Shown: in pieces, positions 1-9,944 of the stretch
How positions within the stretch are numbered: the stretch's first letter is position 1
How the letters are laid out: every line of letters begins with the position of its first letter
Source: Massilia terrae
Lineage (GTDB): Bacteria; Pseudomonadota; Gammaproteobacteria; Burkholderiales; Burkholderiaceae_D
Assembly: GCF_024753145.1 (NCBI RefSeq)
Contig: NZ_JANUGU010000004.1
Location: forward strand, 186,001-250,000
Direction of reading: 5' to 3'
Length of the DNA: 64,000 nt
The notes under the pieces: generated by a model
The model's input: the letters and a program-made list of their open reading frames with translations, nothing else
Database searches by the model: none
Told to the model about the DNA's origin: nothing
Program-made: the position numbers and the translations under genes

Positions 1-191
1 ATCTGGCCGCGCTCTTCCGCGCCCCGCAGCATGAACATGGCCGCACGGTCCTTCACCGAGCCGGCCGGGTTGTTGCCTTCCAGCTTGCCCAGGATGACGT
101 TGTTGCGTTCGGCGATCTCGGGGCCGGGCAGCCGCTGCAGCTGCACCAGCGGCGTGTTACCGATCGTGTCTTCGATGGTCTTGTATGCCAT
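1..191 (-). CDS. cysM: Cysteine synthase B, N-terminal part (cut by window edge)
   Basis: Only the first 63 residues are present; the gene runs off the left edge. The protein opens with the fold-type II PLP enzyme signature IGNTPLVQL, followed by KLEGNNPAGSVKDRAA, in which Lys47 would form the Schiff base with pyridoxal phosphate. The family makes cysteine from O-acetylserine (or O-phosphoserine) and sulfide or thiosulfate in the cytoplasm. The GNNPAGSVKDR form fits CysM better than CysK, but the distinguishing C-terminal half is missing. The ATG at 191 is preceded by AGGAAG at a good distance. Confidence 0.9.
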   Translation of the reverse strand, partial: MAYKTIEDTIGNTPLVQLQRLPGPEIAERNNVILGKLEGNNPAGSVKDRAAMFMLRGAEERGQ

Positions 192-299
192 TGCTTGCTT
201 CCTATGTCTAGCGAGGTTTGCCAGGTCACATTCTAATCGGAGATGCAAGTTGGCGTATGAGAGGGGTCAGCGGGTTGAGCGTTCCGGGCTGCGCAAAGC

Positions 300-333
300 A
301 AATGGGGTTCCCGCGCACGTGGGAACCCCATTT
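300..333. repeat. Single REP-like hairpin, possible terminator of the M28 peptidase gene
   Basis: Inverted repeat with 13-bp perfect arms (AAATGGGGTTCCC at 300-312, its complement at 321-333) and an 8-nt loop. It lies 21 bp past the stop of the upstream minus-strand gene, so it may end that transcript, although no long T run follows. The arm sequence recurs at 2483-2511 and at both ends of the element at 57308-57424, which marks it as a member of the dispersed palindrome family of this window. Confidence 0.7.
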
Positions 334-353
334 CAGAAGCGCAGTGTTAGCTC

Positions 354-1730
354 TTACCGCTTCGGCACCGGATAAGTCGCCGGCGACACATTGCCGTCCT
401 TGTCCACCGCCTGCACCCCAAAGAAGTAATTGTCCTTCGACAGCTTCACACTCGCCTCGGTGACATTGCCCACGTACTTGGCCCCCTGCCAGAACGGCGC
501 CGTGGTCTCGCGCCACACGATGCGGTAGCCGGCCAGGTCCGGCTCCTGGTTGGCCTCCCACACCAGCGTGGTGTCGTTCTCCAGCTTGTCGGTGCGCGCG
601 CCGACCTTCTGCGGCGCGGCCGGGGCCAGCGCCAGCGAGGCCAGGCCGGCCACGTTGACCTTGGTGACCTTGGCGATGTAGTTGAAGTCGTCGAACTCCG
701 GCAGGTCGCCGTAGACCTTGCCGTTTTCGGTACGCAGGTCCTGGTGCTGGTGGTCGAAGTTCTCGTTCGGCTCGGTGAAGCGCACCGCCGCGTAGCCATT
801 CGCCAGGAAGGGGCTGTGGTCGCCGCCGCGCAGGTAGCGGTCGGTACGGTAAATGACGTTGACCTTGAAGCCCTTCACGTAGCGCTCGCCCTGCTCCTTG
901 GTGTGGCGCGCGAGCTGGCGCGTGATCGAATCGTTCTCGCCGCCGGTGGTGACCAGCGTGCGCAGCGCCTCGCTCATCTCCTTGCCCGGCGGGACGCCCT
1001 GCGCGAACAGGCGCACCTGGCCGTCATCCTTGCGGCCGTCGTCGGCGTGCGAGCTGCCGATGATGTCGTTGTCGTACATGCCGGCGATGTTCCAGCCGTT
1101 CTTCTTCGCTTGGTCGGCGAAATGCTTGGCGCCCAGCAGGCCCTGCTCCTCGCCGGCCACGGTCATGAATACCAGGGTCGCGTCGAAATTGTGCCTGGCC
1201 ATCACGCAGGCCATTTCCATCACGGCCGCGGTGCCCGAGGCGTCGTCGTTGGCGCCCGGGGCGTCGGCGGTGTCGTTCATGACGTCGGTCACGCGCGAAT
1301 CGTAGTGGCCGCTGACCACGTACATGCGGTCCTTCGACTCCGGCTGGGTGCCCGGCAGGGTCGCCACCACGTTCACCACTTCGGTCGGACGCGAGATGCG
1401 CGGGCCGCCCTGGTCGACGTAGCTGTCATACGTGACCTGCATGCGGGTGCCGGCGCCGCAGCGCTCCAGCTCGCTCTTGATCCAGCGCCGCGCCGCGCCG
1501 ATGCCGCGCGTGTCCGAGCTGGTGTCCGACATCGTGTGGCGGGTGCCGAAGCTGACCAGCTTGCGGATATACGCTTCGATGCGCTTGGCCGAGATTTCGG
1601 AAACGGCTTTCTCGATTTCCGGCTGGCGCTTGCTGACATCGGGAGCGGCGGCCTGGGCCGCAAAGGCAGAGGTCGTCGCAGCGGCGATCAGGCCGGCGAG
1701 CAGCGTCCTGGAAAGGCGGGCTGGTGGCAT
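354..1730 (-). CDS. Secreted M28-family zinc aminopeptidase
   Basis: 458 residues starting with a cleavable signal peptide (hydrophobic core about 9-25, AFAAQA before the mature part). The M28 co-catalytic zinc site is readable: His142 and Asp144 in GHYDS, Asp162 in GANDDASG, the Glu194-Glu195 pair in AGEEQG, Asp222 in YDND and His305 in GGDHSPF. These peptidases remove N-terminal residues from peptides outside the cytoplasm. Residues about 375-455 look like a fibronectin type III or similar beta-sandwich (TTLVWEANQEPDLAGYRIV), which may bind substrate or surface. It stands alone between cysM and a helix-hairpin-helix gene. Exact specificity cannot be read from the sequence. Confidence 0.9.
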   Translation of the reverse strand: MPPARLSRTLLAGLIAAATTSAFAAQAAAPDVSKRQPEIEKAVSEISAKRIEAYIRKLVSFGTRHTMSDTSSDTRGIGAARRWIKSELERCGAGTRMQVTYDSYVDQGGPRISRPTEVVNVVATLPGTQPESKDRMYVVSGHYDSRVTDVMNDTADAPGANDDASGTAAVMEMACVMARHNFDATLVFMTVAGEEQGLLGAKHFADQAKKNGWNIAGMYDNDIIGSSHADDGRKDDGQVRLFAQGVPPGKEMSEALRTLVTTGGENDSITRQLARHTKEQGERYVKGFKVNVIYRTDRYLRGGDHSPFLANGYAAVRFTEPNENFDHQHQDLRTENGKVYGDLPEFDDFNYIAKVTKVNVAGLASLALAPAAPQKVGARTDKLENDTTLVWEANQEPDLAGYRIVWRETTAPFWQGAKYVGNVTEASVKLSKDNYFFGVQAVDKDGNVSPATYPVPKR

Positions 1731-1923
1731 GGGTATCCCTTCGAATTATTACGCTTCAATTAAGCCGCAATATCTTCTCATGCTCCGAAGGAACATTGAT
1801 GTCATTACATGCAAAAAAAGTGGGGGATGGCGGGCCGCGCTTCTGGGTGCGGCCCTGGATGGCGGGAGCCGTCGGCTGCGGCCGCCTTCCGGATGGAAGA
1901 ACCGCCGCGCCGGCGTGGAGGAC

Positions 1924-2346
1924 TTACATCGAGGACTTCATTGCTTTCTTGTCGGCCTTGGCGGGCTTGGCGGCCTTGTCGCTCATATCGCCGGGGGTCT
2001 TGTCGGTCTTGTCGGCCTTGGCGTTCTTTTCGGTCTTGGTCGAGGCGGCGGCGGCTGCGTTCATCGGCGCGCCGTCCTTCGACTTGCCGTTCACTTGCAG
2101 CCCGGCCTCGGACAGCTTGCTGCCGTGCTTGTCGCCGATGCCCTTCACGCGTTTCTGCAGGTCGGACCAGTCCTTGAAGTCGCCGTTCTTGGTGCGCTCG
2201 TCGATAATGCGCTTGGACATGGCCGGGCCGATGCCCTTGACCGAATCCAGCGCGGCGGCGTCGCCCTTGTTGACGTCGACCTGGGCAAAAGCGAAGCTAA
2301 TCGATGCGACCAGGGTGGCAACTGCAAGTATCAGTTTCTTGATCAT
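1924..2346 (-). CDS. Secreted ComEA-like helix-hairpin-helix protein
   Basis: 140 residues. Residues 1-21 are a signal peptide ending AFAQ; residues about 22-85 form a tandem helix-hairpin-helix domain (LDSVKGIGPAMSKRIIDER then LQKRVKGIGDKHGSKL) as in ComEA, the periplasmic protein that pulls in DNA during natural transformation. The tail after residue 90 is low-complexity, rich in Lys, Ala and Asp, and possibly disordered. Free-standing secreted HhH proteins of this size are common in Burkholderiales, and most have not been tied to competence, so DNA binding is probable and a role in uptake is only inferred. No competence gene is adjacent. Confidence 0.8.
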   Translation of the reverse strand: MIKKLILAVATLVASISFAFAQVDVNKGDAAALDSVKGIGPAMSKRIIDERTKNGDFKDWSDLQKRVKGIGDKHGSKLSEAGLQVNGKSKDGAPMNAAAAASTKTEKNAKADKTDKTPGDMSDKAAKPAKADKKAMKSSM

Positions 2347-2482
2347 CGTTCGTCTCCGGTTAGTGGATCGGCGGGTGCCGTCCCTCTGGCTTTAACGGGG
2401 CGAACGCGGCGGGGGTTGACGCGGTTGGGTTGAGCTTGCTCAAGCGGGGTGGGTGAGGCGAGCGCTTGCCTCTAATCATGCA

Positions 2483-2511
2483 AGGGGGTTCCCGCTTGCG
2501 CGCGAACCCCA
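2483..2511. repeat. Single REP-like hairpin downstream of ugd
   Basis: GGGGTTCCCGC and GCGCGAACCCC form an imperfect hairpin starting 24 bp after the ugd stop (minus strand). It matches the arms at 300-333, and can serve as a transcript end for ugd. Confidence 0.6.
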
Positions 2512-2534
2512 TTTGGCGTGCTGAGCCGAGCAGC

Positions 2535-3902
2535 TTATTTACGGGTGAGGATCGACCGGCCGATACCGTGGTACTCGATGCCCTGCTGCGTCATCAGCCC
2601 CGGTTCATACAAATTGCGCCCGTCGATAATCACCGGATTCACCAAGCGCGCCTTAATGGCTTCGAAATCCGGGCTGCGGAACGCCTTCCACTCGGTGACG
2701 ATCACCAGCGCCTGCGCGCCGTCCAGCGTGTCCATCGGCGCCTCGGCGAAGCGGATGCGCGACATCTTGTCGGCGCCCAGGTCCAGCTCCAGCACGCGCC
2801 TGGCCTCGGCCATCGCCACCGGGTCGTACACCGATACCGTGGCGCCGCGCTCGATCAGCTCCTGCAGCAGCACCCGCGACGGCGCCTCGCGCATATCGTC
2901 CGTATTCGGCTTGAACGCCAGTCCCCACACGGCGAAATGCTTGCCGCTCAGGTCGCCGCCAAAGCGCGATACCACCTTGTCGCCCAGCACGCGCTTTTGC
3001 CGGTCGTTGACGGCCTCGACCGCCTGCAGGATGAGCAGTTCGCGGTCGTACTGGCGCGCGGTGCGCTCCAGCGCCTGCACGTCCTTCGGGAAGCAGGAAC
3101 CGCCGTAGCCGGCGCCGGCGTACAGGAAGCTGTAGCCGATGCGCGGGTCGGAACCGATGCCCTGGCGCACCGCTTCGATGTCGGCGCCCACCTGGTCGGC
3201 CAGGTTGGCCAGCTCGTTCATGAAGGAGATGCGGGTCGCCAGCATCGCGTTGGCTGCGTACTTGGTGAACTCGGCCGAGCGCACGTCCATCCAGTAGGTG
3301 CGCTCGTGGTTGCGGTTGAACGGTGCGTACAGCAGCTTCATCATGTCGCGCGCGCGCTGCCCGGCCGGGCTGTCGTCGTGGCCGATGACGATGCGGTCCG
3401 GACGCATGAAGTCCTCGACCGCCGCGCCCTCTTTCAGGAATTCGGGGTTGGACACGACCGAGAACTCGCCATTGCCGCCGCGCGCCGACAGCTCCTCGCG
3501 GATGGCGGCGGCGACACGGTCGGCGGTGCCCACCGGCACGGTCGACTTGTCGACGATGACCTTGAAGCCGTCCATGTGGCGCCCGATGTTGCGGGCCGCG
3601 GCCAGCACGTACTGCAGGTCGGCCGAGCCGTCTTCGTCCGGCGGGGTGCCGACCGCGATGAATTGCAGCACGCCATGCGCCACGCTGGCGGCGACGTCGG
3701 TCGAGAAACGGATGCGGCCGGCCGCGCGGTTGCGCGCGACCACTTCTTCCAGGCCCGGCTCGTGGATCGGGATGCCGCCGTTGTTGAGCAGGTCGATTTT
3801 CTTCTGGTCGACGTCGAGGCAGAACACGTCGTTGCCGAGTTCGGCGAGGCAGGCGCCGGTGACCAGGCCCACATAGCCTGTGCCGATGATGGTGATTTTC
3901 AT
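2535..3902 (-). CDS. ugd: UDP-glucose 6-dehydrogenase
   Basis: 455 residues, the usual length for the bacterial family. It oxidises UDP-glucose twice with NAD+ to give UDP-glucuronate, used for exopolysaccharide and lipopolysaccharide sugars. The N-terminal Rossmann motif GTGYVG is at 7-12, the substrate segment NPEFLKEG at about 152-159, and the catalytic Cys270 is in GGSCFPKD. The gene follows lapB by 3 bp on the same strand, so it is probably cotranscribed with lapA and lapB, which links envelope sugar supply with control of LPS synthesis. A hairpin repeat follows the stop. Confidence 0.96.
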   Translation of the reverse strand: MKITIIGTGYVGLVTGACLAELGNDVFCLDVDQKKIDLLNNGGIPIHEPGLEEVVARNRAAGRIRFSTDVAASVAHGVLQFIAVGTPPDEDGSADLQYVLAAARNIGRHMDGFKVIVDKSTVPVGTADRVAAAIREELSARGGNGEFSVVSNPEFLKEGAAVEDFMRPDRIVIGHDDSPAGQRARDMMKLLYAPFNRNHERTYWMDVRSAEFTKYAANAMLATRISFMNELANLADQVGADIEAVRQGIGSDPRIGYSFLYAGAGYGGSCFPKDVQALERTARQYDRELLILQAVEAVNDRQKRVLGDKVVSRFGGDLSGKHFAVWGLAFKPNTDDMREAPSRVLLQELIERGATVSVYDPVAMAEARRVLELDLGADKMSRIRFAEAPMDTLDGAQALVIVTEWKAFRSPDFEAIKARLVNPVIIDGRNLYEPGLMTQQGIEYHGIGRSILTRK

Positions 3903-3905
3903 TGT

Positions 3906-5081
3906 TTAGTTCATGACGTTAAGTTCTTCGGTGCGGCGCGGCGGGTAGGTTTCCCACTTGCTGCAACCCGGGCAGTGCCAGTAGAACTGGCGCGCCTTGA
4001 AACCGCAGTGGCTGCACTGGTAGCGTGCCAGCTTCTGCGTGTAGCCGTGGACGAGGTTCTTGACCATCGACAGCTCTTCCCAGACATGGGCCGGCGCGTC
4101 CATCAGGCGCGCTTCCAGCAGCTTGTCCAGGCCGAGCAGGGTCGGATTGCGGCGCAATTCCTCGACCACCAGTGTTTTGGCAGCCTCGACGCCGTCGAGT
4201 TCAATGACCGCCTTGAACACGACCTCGACCAGGTCGATCGACGAGGCCTCGGCCAGATAGGAGCGCAGCAGGTTGACGCCTTCCTGCGCCCGGCCGAGCT
4301 TGCGGTAGCCGTCCATCAGGCGGCCGGCGACCAGCGCCACATGCGGCACGCTCTGCTGCTCGACGCGGCGCCAGGTCTTGAGCGCGCCCTCGACGTCGCC
4401 CTGGGCCAGCAGCGCGTCGCCCGACAGGATGGTGGCGCGCACGCTCTTGCGGTCGGCCTGCAGCGCATGGTCCAGCAACGCCATCGCTTCCTTGGTGTCC
4501 ATGTGCACCAGCGCGTCCTGGGCCAGCTCGCAATAGAACTGGGCGATTTCCTTGTGCATGGCGCCGGCGCCGGATTCCTGCAGGCCGAGCGCCGATTCGA
4601 TCGCGCGGCGCCATTCCTTCTCGCGCTGGAAGATTTCCAGCAGCGCACGACGCGCCTGCACCGCGTACTGGGTGTCGACCAGCTGGTTGAAGGTTTCCTC
4701 GGCGCGGTCCAGCAGGCCCGCCTTCAGGTAGTCCATGCCCAGCTCGTACTGGGCGTGCACCTGCTGCTCGACCGGCAGGTCCGGGCGCGACAGCAGGTTC
4801 TGGTGGACGCGGATCGCGCGCTCGGTCTCGCCGCGGCGGCGGAACAGGTTACCGAGCGCAAAGTGCATGTCGGCCGTTTCCGGATCGAGCTTGACGATTT
4901 CGATGAAGGCGTCGATGGCCTTGTCCGGCTGCTCGTTGAGCAGGAAATTCAGGCCCTTGAAATAGCCCCGCGGCAAGCTGCGCGATTCCGAGACCAGCTG
5001 CTTGATATCGACGCGCGCCGCGATCCAGCCGAGGGCGAAAAAGACGGGGATGCCGAGCAGCCACCAGATTTCAAATTCCAT
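3906..5081 (-). CDS. lapB: LapB, TPR and rubredoxin-type regulator of LPS synthesis
   Basis: 391 residues. A single membrane helix spans about residues 5-20; the middle is a run of TPR repeats (for example FALGNLFRRRGETERAI); the C-terminal 36 residues hold a rubredoxin-like zinc or iron knuckle with Cys356, Cys359, Cys370 and Cys373 (CSHCG, CPGC). In E. coli LapB (YciM) is an inner-membrane adaptor that delivers LpxC to the FtsH protease, so keeping LPS and phospholipid synthesis in balance. All diagnostic parts are intact. It lies directly behind lapA, the conserved pair. Confidence 0.95.
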   Translation of the reverse strand: MEFEIWWLLGIPVFFALGWIAARVDIKQLVSESRSLPRGYFKGLNFLLNEQPDKAIDAFIEIVKLDPETADMHFALGNLFRRRGETERAIRVHQNLLSRPDLPVEQQVHAQYELGMDYLKAGLLDRAEETFNQLVDTQYAVQARRALLEIFQREKEWRRAIESALGLQESGAGAMHKEIAQFYCELAQDALVHMDTKEAMALLDHALQADRKSVRATILSGDALLAQGDVEGALKTWRRVEQQSVPHVALVAGRLMDGYRKLGRAQEGVNLLRSYLAEASSIDLVEVVFKAVIELDGVEAAKTLVVEELRRNPTLLGLDKLLEARLMDAPAHVWEELSMVKNLVHGYTQKLARYQCSHCGFKARQFYWHCPGCSKWETYPPRRTEELNVMN

Positions 5082-5108
5082 GCGTTCCTATTCTTTTGTT
5101 TTGGGCAT

Positions 5109-5411
5109 TCAGCGCGTGGTCACGCCATCCGGCTGCGGCGGGGCGCTGGCGGTGCCGGCGGCGCTCTGCAGGGCCTGGATGGTGTCCTTGTGCTGCGAGG
5201 TCTGGCGGCGCTGGCGGAACACGGTCGGCGTCAGCGCCAGGATGCCGAGGGCCGCGCCGGCCACGAAAAACACCAGCAGCATCAGCACCAGCGGACCACG
5301 CAATTCGTAATTCAGGAAAAAGTGCAGATCGACTTCCTGCGTGTTCTTCAGGGCGAACCCGAAAAACAGCACGAACAGGATAAATCCAACGATGGTGGAG
5401 ACGAGTTTCAT
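5109..5411 (-). CDS. lapA: LapA, DUF1049 membrane protein
   Basis: 100 residues with two hydrophobic helices (about 5-20 and 40-62), the motif KNTQEVDLHFF between them and a polar cytoplasmic tail. LapA pairs with LapB at the inner membrane in LPS assembly control. I take the ATG at 5411, not the TTG one codon upstream, because AGGA lies 8 bases before the ATG. The gene starts just outside a paired palindrome (5505-5608) that separates it from ihfB, so it may have its own promoter. Confidence 0.9.
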   Translation of the reverse strand: MKLVSTIVGFILFVLFFGFALKNTQEVDLHFFLNYELRGPLVLMLLVFFVAGAALGILALTPTVFRQRRQTSQHKDTIQALQSAAGTASAPPQPDGVTTR

Positions 5412-5504
5412 CAACGGGTCCTGTCGGGTGGTTCAGCAAACATGGCAGTGTCGCATATCCGTGACGATATATCAAAAACGATGGCCGGGAACGCCTTTCC
5501 CCGG

Positions 5505-5608
5505 CCGTCGTCCCCGCGAAGGCGGGGATCCATACTGAGTCTGCCAAAGGCGGTTACGGCGCCACACCTCATACGCTCCATGGATTCCCGCCTTCGCGGG
5601 AACGACGG
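5505..5608. repeat. Paired palindromic repeat (REPIN-like), 104 bp
   Basis: Two copies of a REP-like hairpin in opposite orientation: CGTCGTCCCCGCGAAGGCGG... at 5505-5533 and its inverted partner ending CGCGGGAACGACGG at 5580-5608. The 46-bp spacer (starting ACTGAGTCTGCC) is clearly related to the spacer of the element at 13081-13182, so arms and spacer moved as one unit. It lies between lapA and ihfB. Confidence 0.85.
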
Positions 5609-5620
5609 ATTATCGAACAA

Positions 5621-5649
5621 TAAAAAAACGGCATCCATAGATGCCGTTC
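5621..5649 (-). terminator. Intrinsic terminator of the rpsA-ihfB transcript
   Basis: Read on the minus strand, a 9-bp perfect stem (AACGGCATC / GATGCCGTT) with a 4-nt loop is followed by seven T. It lies 24 bp beyond the ihfB stop. Confidence 0.88.
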
Positions 5650-5672
5650 TTGGTCTGCACGCGGCAGACGAC

Positions 5673-5978
<306 letters not shown>

Positions 5979-5997
5979 CTGTTCGCCTTAAGGCAGA

Positions 5998-7704
5998 TTA
6001 GCCCTTGTTATCCATCTTGGCTTTCAGCAGAGCGCCCAGGCTGGTGGTGCCCGATGCGGCGCTGTTGTCTGCTGCCAGCTTCTGCATGGCTTCGTGGGTG
6101 TCGGCGTTGTCTTTGGCCTTGATCGACAGCTGGATGCCGCGCGATTTGCGGTCCACGTTGATGATCATGGCTTCGACCTTGTCGCCCACTTTCAGGTGGG
6201 TGCCGGCATCTTCCACGCGGTCGCGCGAGATTTCCGAAGCGCGCAGGTAGCCTTCGACTTCTTCGTTCAGGGCGATCACAGCGCCTTTCGGCTCAACCGA
6301 CTTGACGGTGCCGGTCACCAGCGAACCCTTGTCGTTGAGTGCCACGAAGTTGTTGAACGGGTCGCCTTCCAGCTGCTTCACGCCCAGCGAGACACGCTCG
6401 CGCTCGACGTCGATCGCCAGCACGACTGCTTCCAGCTCGTCGCCCTTCTTGAACTTGCGCACGGCTTCTTCGCCGGCTTCGGTCCACGACAGGTCCGACA
6501 GGTGCACCAGGCCGTCGATGTTGCCCGGCAGGCCGATGAACACGCCGAAGTCGGTGATCGACTTGATCAGGCCCTTGACCTTGTCGCCCTTCTTGTGGGT
6601 GACGCCGAAGTCGTCCCAAGGATTCGGCTTGCACTGCTTCATGCCCAGCGAGATACGGCGACGCTCTTCGTCGATCTCCAGAACCATGACTTCGACTTCG
6701 TCGCCCAGCTGCACGACTTTGTTCGGGGCCACGTTCTTGTTGGTCCAGTCCATTTCCGAGACGTGCACCAGGCCTTCGATGCCCTGCTCGACTTCCACGA
6801 ACGCACCGTAGTCGGTCAGGTTGGTGACCTTGCCGAACAGGCGGGTGCCTTGCGGGTAGCGACGCGACAGGCCGGTCCACGGATCGTCGCCCAGTTGCTT
6901 GACGCCCAGCGAGACGCGGTTCTTTTCCTGATCGTACTTGAGGACCTTGGCGGTGATCTCTTGACCGACCGACAGGACTTCCGACGGGTGACGCACGCGG
7001 CGCCATGCCAGGTCGGTGATGTGCAGCAGGCCGTCGATGCCGCCCAGGTCAACGAACGCACCGTAGTCGGTGATGTTCTTGACGACGCCGGTGACGACGG
7101 TGCCTTCCTTCAGGGTTTCCATCAGCTTGGCGCGCTCTTCGCCCATCGAGGCTTCGATCACGGCGCGGCGCGACAGCACCACGTTGTTGCGCTTGCGGTC
7201 CAGCTTGATGACCTTGAATTCCAGGGTCTTGCCCTCGAACGGGGTGGTGTCCTTGACCGGACGGGTGTCGACCAGCGAGCCCGGCAGGAATGCGCGGATG
7301 CCGTTGGTCAGGACGGTCAGGCCGCCCTTGACTTTACCGTTGACGGTACCGGTGACGATTTCACCGGATTCCATTGCTTTTTCCAGTGCCAGCCACGATG
7401 CCAGGCGCTTGGCCTTGTCGCGCGACAGGATGGTATCGCCGAAACCGTTTTCCAGCGATTCGATGGCCACGGAAACGAAGTCGCCTACTTTGACTTCCAG
7501 TTCGCCCTGGTCATTCTTGAATTCGTCGATGGGGATGAATGCTTCCGACTTCAGGCCGGCGTTCACGATCACGAAGTTGTGGTCGAGGCGAACGACTTCA
7601 GCGGAGATGACTTCGCCCGAACGCATGTCCTGGCGGGACAGGGATTCCTCGAAGAGGGCGGCAAAGCTTTCCATACCAGAAGCTTGGGTGGTTGCAGTAG
7701 ACAT
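5998..7704 (-). CDS. rpsA: 30S ribosomal protein S1
   Basis: 568 residues with six S1 (OB-fold) repeats, each recognisable by the phrase [24 protein letters not shown] or similar followed by GL(L/V)H. S1 binds the 5' regions of mRNA on the small subunit and helps start translation of structured messages. The start MSTATTQ at 7704 gives the family's usual N-terminus ([15 protein letters not shown]). The 211-bp gap before it holds a long hairpin and a REP-like palindrome, so rpsA probably has its own promoter in addition to read-through from cmk. Confidence 0.97.
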   Translation of the reverse strand: MSTATTQASGMESFAALFEESLSRQDMRSGEVISAEVVRLDHNFVIVNAGLKSEAFIPIDEFKNDQGELEVKVGDFVSVAIESLENGFGDTILSRDKAKRLASWLALEKAMESGEIVTGTVNGKVKGGLTVLTNGIRAFLPGSLVDTRPVKDTTPFEGKTLEFKVIKLDRKRNNVVLSRRAVIEASMGEERAKLMETLKEGTVVTGVVKNITDYGAFVDLGGIDGLLHITDLAWRRVRHPSEVLSVGQEITAKVLKYDQEKNRVSLGVKQLGDDPWTGLSRRYPQGTRLFGKVTNLTDYGAFVEVEQGIEGLVHVSEMDWTNKNVAPNKVVQLGDEVEVMVLEIDEERRRISLGMKQCKPNPWDDFGVTHKKGDKVKGLIKSITDFGVFIGLPGNIDGLVHLSDLSWTEAGEEAVRKFKKGDELEAVVLAIDVERERVSLGVKQLEGDPFNNFVALNDKGSLVTGTVKSVEPKGAVIALNEEVEGYLRASEISRDRVEDAGTHLKVGDKVEAMIINVDRKSRGIQLSIKAKDNADTHEAMQKLAADNSAASGTTSLGALLKAKMDNKG

Positions 7705-7840
7705 GTAAAAGGGTACTTTAAGGTTAGCCAGCAGGCCGTCGATAGTGCGGACTGAACTGGGAGAGGGTTACACACACCTGCAAAAAATCGCAGGCACCAA
7801 ACAGCGCCGTAGCGCGAAACTTACAACAAACTGAACCAGC

Positions 7841-7866
7841 GTCATCCCGGCCTTCGCCGGGACGAC
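7841..7866. repeat. Single REP-like palindrome upstream of rpsA
   Basis: GTCATCCCGGCCTTCGCCGG followed by GACGAC: one arm of the paired element seen at 13081-13182, here alone. It forms a CCCGGC-GCCGGG hairpin. Confidence 0.75.
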
Positions 7867-7870
7867 GAAA

Positions 7871-7906
7871 GTGGTTGAGCGGCGCTGCTACCTGCCGCTC
7901 AACCAC
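7871..7906 (-). terminator. Long hairpin after cmk (terminator or attenuator)
   Basis: Perfect 13-bp stem (GTGGTTGAGCGGC at 871-883 and its complement at 894-906 of the 7 kb line) with a 10-nt loop, 9 bp past the cmk stop. Only three T follow it on the minus strand, so it may slow or partly stop transcription into rpsA, not end it fully. Confidence 0.6.
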
Positions 7907-7915
7907 CTCCAAATC

Positions 7916-8578
7916 TTATTTTTCCGCGTACCAGCCCAATACCTGTTCGACCGCTTCATCCGCCGTCATGTTCGAGGTATCGAGGAGATGCGCATCTGCT
8001 GCCGGGGCGAGCGGGGCGACGGCGCGGTTCATGTCGCGTGCGTCGCGGGCCTGCAAATCCGCCAGCAGACCGTCCATATTAGCAGAAAACCCTTTGCCAA
8101 TCAATTGCTTATACCGGCGTTCGGCGCGCGCCGCAACACTTGCGGTAAGGAAGACTTTAAGCTGGGCGCCGGGAAAGATCACCGTTCCCATATCGCGGCC
8201 GTCCGCCACCAGTCCCGGTGCCGTGCGGAAACGCAATTGCAAGTCGAACAAAGCCTGGCGCACCGCCGGCAGCGCCGCGATGCGCGAGGCGGAATTGCCC
8301 ACCTCCTCCGCGCGGATCGCCTCGGTCACCTCTTCCTTGCCGAGGAACACCTGGTCGCCGACAAAGCTGCAATCCAGGTAGTGGCCGACCTGCGCCACCG
8401 CCGTCTCGTCCGCCAGATTGGCCCCGGCGCGCAGCGCGGACAGCGCCGTCAGCCGGTACAGTGCGCCCGAGTCGAGCAGGTGGAAGCCGAGCCGCTCGGC
8501 GACCCGCGACGCGACCGTGCCCTTGCCGGAAGCGGTCGGGCCGTCGATCGTGATCACGGGGATGATGTTGTCTTGCAT
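7916..8578 (-). CDS. cmk: Cytidylate kinase
   Basis: 220 residues. Transfers a phosphate from ATP to CMP or dCMP. The P-loop is GPTASGKGT close to the N-terminus ([20 protein letters not shown]), and DSGALYR and the [11 protein letters not shown] segment are typical of Cmk. The open frame extends 22 codons further upstream, but the ATG at 8578 gives the family's normal N-terminus; a start at 8644 would add an unrelated tail and overlap aroA. It follows aroA, as in most proteobacteria, and precedes rpsA. Confidence 0.95.
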   Translation of the reverse strand: MQDNIIPVITIDGPTASGKGTVASRVAERLGFHLLDSGALYRLTALSALRAGANLADETAVAQVGHYLDCSFVGDQVFLGKEEVTEAIRAEEVGNSASRIAALPAVRQALFDLQLRFRTAPGLVADGRDMGTVIFPGAQLKVFLTASVAARAERRYKQLIGKGFSANMDGLLADLQARDARDMNRAVAPLAPAADAHLLDTSNMTADEAVEQVLGWYAEK

Positions 8579-8612
8579 TCTTTTGTTTCCGGGGCTGTTG
8601 GGGTCCAGCCCG

Positions 8613-9944
8613 TCAGAATAGCTCGTTGGTGGCGATTCCCGCAAACGCTTCGAAGTACTCGGGGAAGGTTTTGGCCACGCATTTCGGATCGTTGATGCGG
8701 ATCGCGTTGCCGCGCCGCGCCTTGCCGTCCAGCGAGGCCAGCGAGAAGCACATCGCCATCCGGTGGTCGTCGTAGGTGTCGATGGTGGCCGCGCGGATCT
8801 CGTCCGGCGGGGTGACGCGGATGTAGTCCGGCCCCTCCTCCACCGTCGCGCCCAGCTTGCGCAGCTCGGTCGCCATGGCGGCCAGGCGGTCGGTTTCCTT
8901 CACGCGCCAGCTGGCGATATTGCGCAGGGTGCTGGTGCCGTCGGCGTACAGCGCGGCGACCGCGATCGTCATCGCCGCGTCCGGGATGTGGTTGAAGTCG
9001 GCGTCGATCGCCTTCAGCACGCCGTTCGACGTCGCCTCGATCCAGTTGTCGCCGCGGGTGATGGTCGCCCCCATCTGCTCCAGCGCCTCGGCGAAACGGA
9101 CGTCGCCCTGGATGCTGTCGCGGCCCACGCCTTCGACCCGCACCGGGCCGCCGGCGATCGCGCCGGCCGCCAGGAAGTAGGACGCCGACGAGGCATCGCC
9201 CTCGACGTGGATGCTGCCCGGGCTCTGGTAGCGCTGCCCCGGCCGCACCGTGAACGACTGCCAGCCGTCCTGCTCCACCGTCACGCCGAAGCGGCGCATC
9301 AGGTTCAGGGTGATCTCGATGTAGGGCTTGGAAATCAGCTCGCCGACGACCTCGATGGTGACCGCATGGTCCTTGGCCATCAGCGGAGCCGCCATCAGGA
9401 GCGCGGTCAGGAACTGGCTCGACACATTGCCGCGCACCGACAGGCGGTCGGCATGGATGTGGCCGCGGCGGATGCGCAGCGGCGGGTAGCCCTTCTGCCC
9501 CGTGTAGTCGATCTGCGCGCCGACTTCGTTGAGCGCGTCGACCAGGTCGCCGATCGGGCGCTCGTGCATGCGCGAGACGCCGTGCAGCTTGTAGTCGCCA
9601 CCGATCACGGCCAGCGCCGCCGTCAGCGGACGGATCGCGGTGCCCGCGTTGCCCATGAAGAGATCGGCCTCGTGCACCGGCAGCACGCCGGCGCCGCCGT
9701 GCACGCGGGTGGTGCGCTCGTCGATCTCGTCCCACTGGATGCCGAGCGAGCGCAGCGCGCCCAGCATCACCATGGTGTCGTCCGAGGCCAAGAGGTCATG
9801 GATGACGGTCTCGCCCTCGGCCAGCGCGGCCAGCAGCAGCGTGCGGTTGGAGATGCTCTTCGAGCCCGGCAGGCGCACCGTGCCCTGCACGTGCATCACA
9901 GGTTCCAGGTCGAGGTGCTGGGGGTAGTGTTTTTGCTGCGTCAT
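8613..9944 (-). CDS. aroA: 3-phosphoshikimate 1-carboxyvinyltransferase (EPSP synthase)
   Basis: 443 residues. Joins phosphoenolpyruvate and shikimate 3-phosphate, the sixth step of the shikimate pathway. Signature segments are [17 protein letters not shown] near residue 23, [10 protein letters not shown], and the C-terminal KETDRLAAM and DDHRMAM. The LPGSKS and [14 protein letters not shown] forms resemble the glyphosate-sensitive class I enzymes; this is family knowledge, not measured here. Its ATG directly abuts the tyrA stop, indicating translational coupling. Confidence 0.97.
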   Translation of the reverse strand: MTQQKHYPQHLDLEPVMHVQGTVRLPGSKSISNRTLLLAALAEGETVIHDLLASDDTMVMLGALRSLGIQWDEIDERTTRVHGGAGVLPVHEADLFMGNAGTAIRPLTAALAVIGGDYKLHGVSRMHERPIGDLVDALNEVGAQIDYTGQKGYPPLRIRRGHIHADRLSVRGNVSSQFLTALLMAAPLMAKDHAVTIEVVGELISKPYIEITLNLMRRFGVTVEQDGWQSFTVRPGQRYQSPGSIHVEGDASSASYFLAAGAIAGGPVRVEGVGRDSIQGDVRFAEALEQMGATITRGDNWIEATSNGVLKAIDADFNHIPDAAMTIAVAALYADGTSTLRNIASWRVKETDRLAAMATELRKLGATVEEGPDYIRVTPPDEIRAATIDTYDDHRMAMCFSLASLDGKARRGNAIRINDPKCVAKTFPEYFEAFAGIATNELF

